Shown in pieces: positions 1 to 10,224 of a stretch of DNA of 64,000 bases. Source of the stretch: Mugil cephalus (taxonomy: Eukaryota > Chordata > Actinopteri > Mugiliformes > Mugilidae); NCBI RefSeq assembly GCF_022458985.1, contig NC_061789.1, positions 19,882,357 through 19,946,356 on the forward strand, in the 5' to 3' direction. The first letter of the stretch is position 1. The number at the start of each line of letters is the position of its first letter. The notes below the pieces were generated by a model. It was not told where the DNA came from and searched no databases. It saw only the letters and a list, made by a program, of their open reading frames with translations. The translations under genes and the position numbers were made by a program.

Positions 1-10
1 CTCCTCTCAG

Positions 11-3000
11 ATGATGTAGCCGAGTTTCGAGTTCGTGGAGCGCTGGTGTTGAAAGCTGGAAGAGAGCCCAGCGTCTCGCTAAGTCAGAACCAGCTGTCAG
101 AGGAGGACAGAGCCAAACTGAAGGTGAGAATCAAGGTGAAAGAATGTAGGCTGGAAACAGTTCACAGAATGGAGATTTTCAAAATGAGCAAGCGATGGTG
201 TGAATGCAAAAACATCACATTTATGTTTTAGGAGACGCATCTAGCCTCATATAGACTGGAGTTCTTTACAGTCTGAGTATGATCAGAAGGACACAGCATA
301 GACTTGCATGTCTTAACTTGATTATTTTCATCTCTGATGACTCCACAGGAAGTGGCTGCAGTCGATGGTCTCTACAGAATCCGAGTGCCTCGTGTTTTCC
401 TGCAGGCAGACAGACAGACGGAGCGACAGATGGAAGGTTACCTCACAGCATTTGTCAGAGCTGTATGTATTTTACTCAGTAATTTGAGTTAAATGATGAG
501 TTAAACGGTTATCTGTGTTCCAAAAATGAGACTGATTAATGAAATGATTCACTCTAGTGTAATTTAAACTAGTAATGGACAGACATGGGCTTTGTAGATC
601 TGTATGACCTTTCACTTTATGATTGTGTTTTGATTTCCTGTATATTTAGATAATCGTAAAAATCAAAAGATTTAAAAAAAAAAAAGTTAAATATTTAATT
701 ACAGACTTAGTGTAATTGTCGTGTAAATCTTTCTAAACAATCAAGTGGATCATGTGATTGACAGAAGAGCAGAACTTAATGGTTTTGCTGGTGATGTGAA
801 GCTGTATTCTCCTCTGATCCTCAGTGTGCCATGGTTGAGTCCCATCTGAGCGATGTGATCACGCTTCACACTGACGTCTCTGGATACCTCATTGGCGTCT
901 CCATAGTGACGTTACCTGGAGCTTGTAGGGGCACTGAGGTTGAGGATGAAGTTGATCTTGAGATTTTCAACACCACGCTCAGTATCATGGCTCCTGTCAA
1001 CGCACCTGGGTGAGTCCTATATTTGCTCTTTATTTAGTTTTTCCCTATTTGCTACTGTAATGAACAATTGTGTGACTCTTGATACTTGAGAAATCTCTCT
1101 TGGTATGAGAGCAGGTTCCATATCTAGCTGCATTAGTCGTGTTCTGACATTGTAGTTGGGTTTTTTTTTTTTTGTTTTTTTGTTTTTTTGGTTATTTTTG
1201 CCGTGGCTTAGCAACTCATTTGCCCATATGTAGAGCAAGCCTCTCTGCACTTTTCTGCTTTTGACATACACTCTGTGTCAGGGTTTGTTTGAAAACTAAT
1301 TGTCAACATTCTTCCAGACCTGAGACGACTGTATACATGCAACAACTGGAACGGGAATCTGAGAAGAAAGGGAAGAATCCACAAGAGCAGAAGTCGTTCT
1401 TTGCAAAATATGTAAGTGCTCACACTGAAAACTGCTGATAGGACTTACAGGCTGTGCCTTTAAGATACACTAAACAAAAAATAAAACTAAATAAATTTAC
1501 TCACTGCCTGCAGTGGCATGGCTGTGATAATTGCCATTTATGTTAATGAATAAATAAAAAAGACAGTTTAGCTTTTCTTTTTTTTTTTCTTTTTTGCCCT
1601 GTCAGGATCTCCATGACTTTAAGTGTTGCCTGTGGTCTGTGTTATGAAACACTGAGCTCATGAGTGCTGTTCTCTTTTTTAAATTTCTCAGTGTTTGCAG
1701 CAGAAAAGTCCACTTGGATTCAGTATTTTGTATTCACTCAGTAAGAGTGCTTTTATGCCTGTAGATTGATGCAGACTAATGGATTTACTATGTACACAAA
1801 TAAGTTATTATTTCTTTCAACATTCATGTTATTATCATGTTATTTTGATCATTTTAGAGACTGGCAATTGTAACTCATGTAGTGTCCATACACCAAGTAA
1901 TGTCCCTGCCATGGTAAAAGGGAAATGGATATACCAGCCATTATTAAGAAAATCAAAATACATCAAATGGAACTAAGGCTTAATTTTATTTATTTATTAG
2001 TTAACAGCTACATCTTATCAAAATGTTGTCTTTACTAATGTACAGGCAACACTTTTTTTTGTCTATGTGTAGCCCTCCATGTATAGGCATCATTCAAAAT
2101 ATCCTCCTGCAAACTACCTCCTAATGTGGTTTGAGTGGTGCATCTTGGGTGTGTTCACACCTGCTCTTTAAGCTGGTCACTTCTAACTGGATCTTTCCGG
2201 ATGCATGTTAATATCAGTCCCGAACATGTCAGTCCTGGGTCTTTGGTATGATTTGCAAACCAGCTCTGTGCTGCCATTCCTGCCTGTGTGGTGCCGTTGC
2301 CTTTAACTGAGAAACTGGATTAGTCATCCAATATTATTCTTCCCACAAAGAACTCAGTTAAAAATAAATAGTCATCTTTTTAAACCAAAGGTTTTGTGTG
2401 TCTTCTGACATTTCGAGCGTTCGTTTAGTGTTAAACTGCCGCACTAATTGAGCTACGTGTTTGGAAACATTTCCACAGCTGCCTCGTCCTATTGCTTGTC
2501 TAGTCTGAGCTCTTTTCCGATCTTTCTGTCTTGTTGAAGTGCACGTTGCTGTGTTCGGTGACTAGTGTTGTCTCTGTGCTGCGTCCAGTAACGCTGTGTT
2601 GACTGTACTGTGTTTCAGTGGTATTTGATCTTGGGAGGTGCAATCCTTCTCATGGCCACCAATTCGGCACAGCCCCCAGCAGAGGGAGGCAGTGAGCAGA
2701 GCTGATTCCCACTGAAGTACATTCTCCTTCCTTGTGGCTCGTTCTGTCCCCCTCCCTCTCTGCCTGTCAGACTTTCTGTTTAACTTCTAAGCAGTGTGAC
2801 TAACTGAAACCCATTCCATGGCTTTCCTCTGCCTTCTTGACCCTTCTTGTTCAGGTCTTATTACAAATACATTTCTCCGTATTAAATCCAAAGACCACAT
2901 TTTTTATGGTATGCTGCGTTTCCATCACACTTAGAAATGCGCAAAACCCAAATACTGCAATAAAACTGGTAATGGAAACACATACATATCAAAAACCTCT

Positions 3001-3702
3001 CAAATAGTGCTAAAAACAGTTTTACGCTCTCATGAGGTGTTTTTTCAGATGTATCAATATAACAGTATATTGCAAAAGTGCAATGGGAACACATTTTGCA
3101 CATTTTCTCTTCACCACCATAACCGGAGGTGACGCAGAAGGTCATGTGGTCAGTTCATTTGAAGTCCATTTCCTCAAAATGAAGTCACACGAGATGAGAA
3201 TTTAAGAGAACTATGGGACATTGCGAGACGAGACTTTACGAGAGTTACAGCTCATTCGCAAAATACATTTGAATGGAAACACGTGCAAAGAGCACTTTAT
3301 CGAAATTTCAGAAATATCACTTTCATTTTGCAAACAAAAAAAGTGTAATGGAAACACAGCTAGTATATCCTAAGTCGTATTTCTCACTGTCAGTCTGTTT
3401 TGAATGTGTTGGGTGTTTGGCATCTTCACTCTCTAGTCTCTCAACCACTTTAACACTTTAGTTCTCTTCTGTTCAGAAAATGAATTGGGGATGACCAATC
3501 TGGAAACTCCATGTTGGTGATCATGGTTAATTTATCATGGTTAAACAAACTATTTTTGTATTTACTCTGGCCCTTTTCTTGTGTTTTTCTCCTGTAGTGG
3601 ATGTACATTGTGCCACTTGTTCTCTTCTTGATGATGTCTGGTGCTCAGGACCAGTCGGGAGGAGGCGCTGGCGGTGGAGCCGGCAACGGAGGCGGCCGAT
3701 GA
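11..3702 (+). CDS. emc10: ER membrane protein complex subunit 10 (3' part of gene, long/distal-exon isoform)
   Basis: EMC10 is a lumenal/membrane subunit of the ER membrane protein complex, which inserts tail-anchored and multi-pass proteins. Only the 3' exons are in the window; signal peptide and start lie to the left. Exons read are 11-123 (phase 1 entry, AG at 9-10), 349-462, 825-1009, 1318-1411 and the terminal exon 3598-3702, all in one frame with GT-AG borders. The translation contains [10 protein letters not shown], a LSLSQ-like segment (SVSLSQNQL), the conserved [15 protein letters not shown] block, a beta-rich core ([16 protein letters not shown]) and the linker [10 protein letters not shown]. 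The last exon encodes a hydrophobic segment ([16 protein letters not shown]) followed by a Gly-rich tail, matching the membrane form of human EMC10. An alternative last exon lies at 2619-2705. Identity is from the remembered human protein; I am confident. Confidence 0.93.
2619..2705 (+). CDS. emc10: Alternative last exon of EMC10
   Basis: This exon starts after a good acceptor (tgtttcag) in phase 0, the same phase as the distal last exon, so either can be joined to the exon ending at 1411. It encodes 28 residues beginning [11 protein letters not shown] and ending GGSEQS before TGA. Human EMC10 has two C-terminal isoforms, one beginning WHIILGGAVLL and one beginning WMYI; this exon corresponds to the first. 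The gene can therefore make two proteins with different C-termini, probably differing in membrane anchoring. ATTAAA at 2881-2886 and AATAAA at 2959-2964 could serve as its poly(A) signals, which is inference. Confidence 0.85.
   Translation, partial: WYLILGGAILLMATNSAQPPAEGGSEQS
2913..3360. mobile_element. Palindromic MITE between the two EMC10 last exons
   Basis: The left end GCTGCGTTTCCATCACACTT is the near-perfect reverse complement of the right end AAGTGTAATGGAAACACAGC (two mismatches). The inside has further short repeats of the GGAAACAC type and no coding capacity. Length is about 450 bp. The terminal inverted repeats show a non-autonomous DNA transposon. The superfamily is not certain and no clear target duplication was seen. 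An AATAAA at 2959-2964 lies inside it. Confidence 0.7.
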
Positions 3703-3868
3703 TCAAGATGTGAATATTTACTGAACAATAATTCTCTTGAACAGATTTTAACTGCTGTACATAATGCTTTTTAAGGAAAGTAGATGTATCTCACCTACAA
3801 CTTAAACCTGTACAGTACAGAGGAGATATTGTGCTCTGAAGATGACTGCGTTTTAATACTAATGTGAA

Positions 3869-3874
3869 AATAAA
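3869..3874 (+). terminator. emc10: EMC10 poly(A) signal (AATAAA)
   Basis: A canonical AATAAA lies about 165 bp after the distal stop codon at 3702 and is followed by a T-rich stretch. It is the expected end of the long EMC10 transcript. Confidence 0.75.
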
Positions 3875-4037
3875 GTATTTATTACTTGATTTCTCGTGAT
3901 TTTTTGACTATCATGTCTCAGCTACAGCTCCTGTTTACGAAGAAAAAACTTACATAGGTATACCTATGTACCTATTCTATATAATATTATGACCACTGGC
4001 CACTAGTAAATAAACTGTTGGGAAACATTTGAATCTG

Positions 4038-4930
4038 GAAAAAAAAAAAAAAAAGAATTGTTGCTCTACGTAAAGATGGCCTAGGCTATGAGAAGATCGT
4101 CAACAGCCTGAAACTGAGCAGCAGCACAGTGGCTAAAATCATACAGCAGTTTGGCAGAACAGGTTCCACTCAGAACAGGCCTCACCATGGACGACCAAAG
4201 AAGTTGATTGCACGTGCTGATGGTCATATCCAGAGGTTGTCTGTTGAAAATAGCCGTAGGAGTGCCGCTAACATTGAAGGGGTGGTGGGGGTCAGCCTGT
4301 CAGTGCTCAGACCACATGCTGCACACTGCATCAAATTGATCTGCATGCCTCTTCTAAAGCCTCTTCTAAAGATGATGCACAAGAAAGCCTGCAAACTGTT
4401 TGCTGAAGACGAGCAGACTAAGGACATGGATTGCTGTAACTATGTCCTGTGGTCTGATGAGACCAAGATAAACTTATTTGGTTCAGATGGTGTCAACCAG
4501 ATGAGGAGCACGAAGACAAGTGTGTCTTGCCTACTGTCAAACATGGTGGTAGGAGTGTCATGGTTTTGGGCTGCATGAATACACTGGGGAGCTACAATTC
4601 ATTGAGGGAATCATGAATGCCAACATGTACTGTGACATACTGAAGCAGAGCATGACGATGATCCAACATGATAACGACCCCAAACACACCTCCAAGACGA
4701 CTGCTGTCTCACTGAAGAAACTGAGGGTAAGTTCTGGTGTAGGTCTGGACTGGCTGAGCACGTGTCCAGACCTAAGCCCTATGGAGCATATGGGACATCC
4801 TCAAACGGAAGGTGGAGGAGCACAAGATCTCTGACATCCACCAGCGCCATGATGTCGTCATGGAGGAGAGGAAGCTGTGTAATGTAATTGCTGTGACTTT
4901 TCCCAAACCAGTTGGTTCGTTCCTGTCACT
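4038..4930 (+). pseudogene. Tc1-like transposase relic
   Basis: A decayed Tc1/mariner transposase reads across several frames. The N-terminal paired-type HTH region appears as a KIIQQFGRTGS segment followed by the GRPKKL hinge. The first catalytic Asp is seen in VLWSDETKI, and the second in the HDNDPKHTSK block. The PDLSPMEH block carries the third acidic position. The frame breaks after SVMVWGC-like sequence near 4575 and again just after PMEH near 4790, and the middle has lost conserved residues. It cannot make an active enzyme. It starts after an A-run at about 4040; clear terminal inverted repeats were not found. It lies between EMC10 and the PRY/SPRY gene. Confidence 0.85.
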
Positions 4931-6529
4931 TTTCTCTCTCTAATGAGGGAAACCATAACCGCCTCTGTGTGGGTTTGCTGCGCTTGAGCTGGAAAGCCTC
5001 CATTCAGCAGTTTAATCCCGTATGATGCAGTCTGAGGTTTAGCCTAGTGGGATTAGAGCAGCTGCTGCTGTCCCCTAACAAGTGTCAACGGTTGTGACGG
5101 TTTATTCAGTAAATGCTGCTTAAGTAAATAAAGTGTGCATACAGAAAGAATTCACTGATACCCTCCCAAATGCTTCATTACATTTCAGGCAAATGTTTAC
5201 ACAGAGTGTATGCTATTCTCAAGGGATGTCATTCCTTCTGTATTCTCAAGGTTTTAGAGCCACTGGAATGAGAAAGGTACCTGAGAAAACAGCTCTCACA
5301 GAACCACACCAGAACAGAATACTTGGAGTAACATCTAAACATTGAAATAACACAAAAAGTTAGAAAAGAATAATAAACTATTTCAATGGGAGATCAGGGG
5401 GTTCTTCATTGCATGTATAAAAGCAACTCCCAGTAATTTAGTCACCTCTACGTCGTCAATGGAGCGATGTTCATCCTGCTGGTCTATGAACTAAAATCCA
5501 GTTCCAAACACAAAGGCCAGAGATCCTGATTCCATTTTGACGGAGGTTAATGTGAACGCCTGTCACCCATCTGTGTATTTATAATTCTGAGTCAGGGACA
5601 GAGTCAGGGGCGGAGATCACAGCTTCACAGCAACATGACTTCAGAAACAGAATGTCCCAAAATCCCTGTGTCAACATTACCTCTCCTCATCCTTATGTCT
5701 GTCAGTCACTGGCTGTTTTTAGTTCGGGTGTCCCACTGTGAGGAATATCCTCTTATTTCAGAGGGCTCAGTGTTGGACTTCAACGCGTTAGTGCCCTCTG
5801 CCCTTGTTTAATCACCAGCCAGGCCTTTCTCAGAACAACCCGCCAAGACACACACGCACACACTGGCCCGCTCTGCAAGCGTCTCCAACCGCCACTTCTG
5901 CTGTCTCACTGAATAACGTGAGGGATAAGGTGATAACAACAGCTGAGAGAAAGAGAAGTGGAATGGAGTGGAGTGAGTGGGACAACACATCTGTTTGTAA
6001 GGAGATCTGCTTCTGTCAGGTGAGAGATCCATGACGAAACATGAAATGTTTCCTACCAGCTCAGCTCCTTCATATCCACAGGTTATGTTTCTACCAACAT
6101 AAACACTAAAGGATCATGGGGGGCCTATCAGCACGCAGCGTGATATATGTCCGTCTACCAGGAAGCAGGAGGGAACATATGACTGCTTTCAACAAGTGTG
6201 TAACAAATTGGATTAGCTAAAATTGAAAACTACAAACTTAAACATAATGGCGCTGAAAAGAGAATGACATTTGAACATTAGAAAGATTGATGATTATGAG
6301 AATGGTGTCATTTGATAAATAAAATGTTAATTCCTATAACCAGTCTATAAGTCAGCATCGTTGAGCAGCAGTGTCAGCACCACACCGTGTCTCAGACCAC
6401 AGACCCCTCCTCTTTTGACACCTGGTGATTTAAGGGCAGTTAAGAAGTATATGTTGTGCTAACGCTGAGAGGTGACAGTTGATTTTGGTCACAGTGTTAA
6501 TCTGAACACTGGGCTGTGCATGGTTAACA
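4931..6529. other. Intergenic, no supported gene
   Basis: No exon with a recognisable protein was found. A 76-codon open frame at 5804-6034 ends near a good splice donor (ctgtcag then gtgaga, exon end 6019) and is discussed as a weak candidate in the findings. Otherwise the stretch is ordinary AT-rich non-coding DNA. Confidence 0.5.
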
Positions 6530-7180
6530 GGGAGTCACACATTACAAAAGTAATGCATTACAGTAAGGCATTACAAAATAAATAATGTCAGTAACGTGTG
6601 TTACAAACCCGTTACAAACCCAAAATTAATTAAGTTGTGTGTTTTTATGCAAATTCAAGATTAGGACTCTATATTCACGAGATGGACATATGCTCATTAT
6701 TTTCAGTTCATCAGAGAAAGGATACGAAGAACATTATAGTTAAGTTCACTGTGTGTGCAAAACCAAAAGCTCTCTCTATTTTGCAAAATAGTAATTTAAG
6801 GAAACATCTATCATGATACCAGCGTTCTTTAGGTGTTCAGTTACAATATACAGTAGAAGCTTCTGATATTGATTTCAATATGAATACACCTAAATTTACA
6901 GTATCACTATAACTGTATGCATTGCACCATGAGCCATGACTGTGGCCATTATATTGTACTATTGTTAGCGTTAGCCTAGCTTAGTCATTATGTCATTCCA
7001 CATCACCTTCAATAAGATCTATTGCCCATAGAAAATCCATATTTCCAGTTATTTTGGTGAACTTAAAAGTAATGTAATACCTTATGAAGACAGTAATATT
7101 ATAATGTTACTTTGAAATTACAGTAAAAAGTAGTAAGTAATACATTACATTTTTGAAGTAACTTGTCCAACACCAATGGT
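6530..7180. mobile_element. Non-autonomous DNA transposon, hAT-like repeat (GTAATGCATTAC type)
   Basis: The left side repeats AAAGTAATGCATTAC and CAGTAAGGCATTAC motifs. The right side carries the inverted form (GTAATACATTACATTTTTGA, AAGTAACTTGTCCAACACC). The AAGTAACTTG...CCAACAC end is a common terminus of dispersed fish DNA repeats. There is no coding capacity, and the boundaries are approximate. Confidence 0.45.
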
Positions 7181-7702
7181 TAAAGTTTAAAAACATTACT
7201 TTTGACATTTCTTTCCTTCATCCTCAGGGTCAAATTGTGCACATGAGCTGCAAGAGTAGCTTTGGATGCATTGGGAAAGGAATTGTCGGTGGTGGAATGT
7301 AACTCAAGGATATTTTGCTATTCTGGGAACATGCCATATCTTTCAATGTCATCAAATCTGGTAGATTTGCAGTTGATAAATTACATTAAAGTCAGCTGAT
7401 ACCAACTTTGAAGTGCTGTTATTCATTCATGTTTTTATTAGACTGTATTATGTTCTAAAATTGTGATTTACAGAGTTTAAGTTGACATTTAAATGTGGAG
7501 GGTTTTTTTTTCATTTTTTAAGTTTTTTTTTTAAAGGAATTGTCTAGCGAGTAAAATTGAATTTCTAGGTACTTGCAATTATTTTGAATACGTTCATTGT
7601 TTTTCTCCTTAGTCTTCTGCCCTTTCAGATGAAACTACTGCAATTCAACTTGGTACATTTGCTATATGTCTAAAGTTAAAGTTTAGATTTTAGAGAGGCA
7701 CA

Positions 7703-8130
7703 CTAATCAAGCATAACTTTATGACCACTAACAGGAGAAGCAAATAACATTGACCATCCTGTAACAACATAATGTTCTGCTGGGAAACTTGAAGCAGCCA
7801 CCAAGACCAGACCAGGCACCCCTACCCCATAGCAATGGCAATGGCAGCAGCCATCCCTAGCAGGATGCAGCCTGACACAGACACACACACAAAAACGCTT
7901 TAAGAACAACTAGAAACAATCTGGCCTCCAAATTCCCTACAGGTCCCACAGGTGCCCCTCCCCTCAAACCTGAAGACCCAACCTACCCACTAACAACATT
8001 GTGTTTCCAGACTCTACAGGACACCCTCATAAGGCCCATGTCCATTCTCTGATGAGTCACAACTGTTGTGGAGACACAAGGGAGACCTGCACAATATTAG
8101 GATGGCGTTCATAATGTTATGCCTGATCAC
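7703..8130. repeat. Dispersed teleost repeat with inverted ends (copy A)
   Basis: The left end (AATCAAGCATAACTTTATGA) and right end (TCATAATGTTATGCCTGATC) are imperfect inverted repeats of the ATCAGGCATAACATTATGAC type widespread in fish genomes. Internal segments match, in reverse orientation, a second copy at about 44130-44305. It is probably a non-autonomous DNA transposon, with no intact coding region. Confidence 0.6.
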
Positions 8131-8870
8131 TTTAAATGAATAAATACTTTGAATGCCTTGTTTATGACGAGTAACCATTAAAATTAAACAGTAAAATAAC
8201 CCTAATAACAATCAGTCTATCTGAGTTAAACACATGCCATAGCTTTCATACTAAGAGACAAGAGAAGGAGGAAACACCTGCCTGGTCAATCAGAGTCAAG
8301 CTAAGAAAACTACATGGGAAAGCCTTGACAGGCGCTGATAAACTTCCCAGCAGGCCTTCACACATCACACCCTCACTGTGTTCCTCGCACCTTACCATGG
8401 TATACGTTTCACCACCGTTCCATCATGTTAGTTGTAATGAAGTAACACGATGAGACACCTAACAGCTACTGGAATATTACACAATGTTCATTGCATGTAT
8501 AATGTAGCGTCCCTAAAGACACCCAGAGGTCACGGTACAATACTATTTAAGCCCACTCACTGACAGCAGTTAGAAGCAGGTGTTGAAATTAGTTTTCATG
8601 CCTCGCACACAGTGTATGGAGCCGGCGTTAAGTGGCTGGTTGCACCTTGTTAAAATTCTTGCCCTTATAACAGTTAGACACCTTGTCGTGACAGAGAGTT
8701 ATTTCCTGTAAGATGGAACAGTCTAGACATAGCAAGCACTGTGCAGAGACACACAAATGTCATTCACAGCTAAGATCTTCCTCACATATTATGTAACTAT
8801 ATAAATTCTGCCTCATGATTTCTTATATTCCTGAGTAAAGTTGTAAATTTTACTAATAATACGTATATTA
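8131..8870. other. Intergenic, nothing recognised
   Basis: AT-rich non-coding sequence. I see no exon, RNA gene or clear repeat in it. Confidence 0.4.
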
Positions 8871-8871
8871 T

Positions 8872-9040
8872 TGGGGCAGTGTCCAGTTCACTAAGTGGAG
8901 CATGTGTTGAGGCTATAAGTCCTCTCTGCAGGCGGCCCCCGGTTCGAATCCCGCACTTGGTGCCCTTCCCTGTGTGTCTCTCCCACCCTCTCTGCCTCCA
9001 TTTTCTGTCCATCTCTCCACTCAGGCTAAAAGAGATGCCT
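8872..9040 (+). repeat. tRNA-derived SINE
   Basis: The sequence has a degenerate A-box region followed by a perfect B-box (GGTTCGAATCC at 8941-8951) and then the CCCTTCCCTGTGTGTCTCTC body seen in percomorph SINEs. It is not a functional tRNA: the acceptor and D arms do not pair and it runs into a non-tRNA tail. Confidence 0.7.
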
Positions 9041-9170
9041 TCAATTAGATTTGAAAGAAAATAAGCATTATGTATTCAGTCCTACTGAGCAAAAAGCTTC
9101 AAAAGAGGAAAGTATTTATAAGGGAAAAAAAATGCACATGAAAATGTACATCGTGCACTGCTGGAGCTGC

Positions 9171-9215
9171 TTTGGACGGCTGTGACTCAGTAGGTAGAGC
9201 GGGTTGTCCATGTCC
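9171..9215 (+). repeat. 5' head of a tRNA-derived SINE, truncated
   Basis: GTGACTCAGTAGGTAGAGCG is the A-box head of the common fish SINE also seen at 34531-34780 and 60330-60565. The rest of the element is missing or replaced by short CATGTC repeats. Confidence 0.5.
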
Positions 9216-9289
9216 ATGTCCATGTTGTCCTGTAAGGAAACCAAGTCTGCTCCCAGTAGACAAGTGTACAACTACTGCTGTATTTAATT

Positions 9290-9375
9290 AATTTTGTTTT
9301 TATTCAGTGTTCACTTTTTCTTGTTTTTAATTATGCTGCTGCAAATGTCCCCACTGTGGGATAAATTATAGGATA
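9290..9375 (+). repeat. 3' tail of a retroelement
   Basis: The segment around CCCCACTGTGGGATAAAT resembles the 3' end of abundant fish LINE/SINE families. It leads directly into the pentanucleotide microsatellite that follows. Confidence 0.4.
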
Positions 9376-9564
9376 ATCATATCATATTGTGTTATATCAT
9401 GTTGTATCGTATCGTATCGTATCGTATTATACCGCATCGTATCATATCGTACTGTAGTGTATTGTACTGCATCGTATCGTATTGCATCGTATTGCGTCGT
9501 ATTGCATCGTATTGCATCATATCGTATCGTGTATCATATCATATCATACCGTATCATATCGTAT
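9376..9564. repeat. Degenerate (ATCGT)n pentanucleotide microsatellite
   Basis: About 190 bp of TATCG/ATCGT units with interspersed variants such as TTGCATCG and ATCATATC. The unit differs from the dinucleotide and tetranucleotide repeats elsewhere in the window. Confidence 0.85.
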
Positions 9565-10224
9565 AAAGTGAACTCCTAACTACTAATCTTAGTTTTAGCT
9601 GTTCTGTAGGAGCTGGGTTCGATCCACATTACCCAGAGCTCTTAACCAGAGCACTTGCTGATTGATGAGGCACTGGTCTGATGACAGCTCCCTGCTGAGC
9701 AGTCGGCTGCCATCTTATAGACTGACAGCTCACTCTCTCTTTACAGAAAATAACACCTAAACCTTGTGTCAGTTCTTGTTTTTGTTTGTTTGTTTATTTT
9801 TTTGTTGCTACGGTGACAAAACAAAGCATGCATGAATGTGTTTTGAGATGTTATATTAGAATTCTGGCACCATCTAGCATAATAACTTAAATTTGTCTGT
9901 GTCATTTTGCATGAATGTCTTTTGAGATCTGGGTATGTACCCAGACATGGGCTCAGTCCATGTGTATGCAAATAAGTGTGCATACTTGGGATATATTGGG
10001 TATTTGCTTGTCTCCATCAGTCTGTCTCCCAGAAAGGATCGGGAGTTTCATGTGACAGTACCATCCCTTTGGGTACGCGTTCCATCCTATCCAACCAAAG
10101 CTCTTCTCTAATTTTCCCTCCTCCCCCGTTCATTTGGAAGTTCATAAAAGAGACCCCTTTCGGAGATACATCCCAAGACCTTACCCGTTTAATGCCAGTC
10201 AGTACTGTGAGCACAGAGACAATC
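9565..10224. other. Upstream region of the PRY/SPRY gene
   Basis: No separate gene is supported. A weak TATA-like CATAAAAG at about 10143 lies about 80 bp before the ATG at 10225 and could place a start site near 10175; this is inference. An open frame runs into the first coding exon from 9976 but lacks recognised protein content. Confidence 0.3.

Noticed and set aside
8872-9040. Possible tRNA gene from the B-box
   Set aside because: It does not fold as a tRNA and continues into a SINE body.
9376-9564. Regularly repeated units, possible CRISPR-like array
   Set aside because: The units are 5 bp with no spacers; it is a eukaryotic microsatellite.
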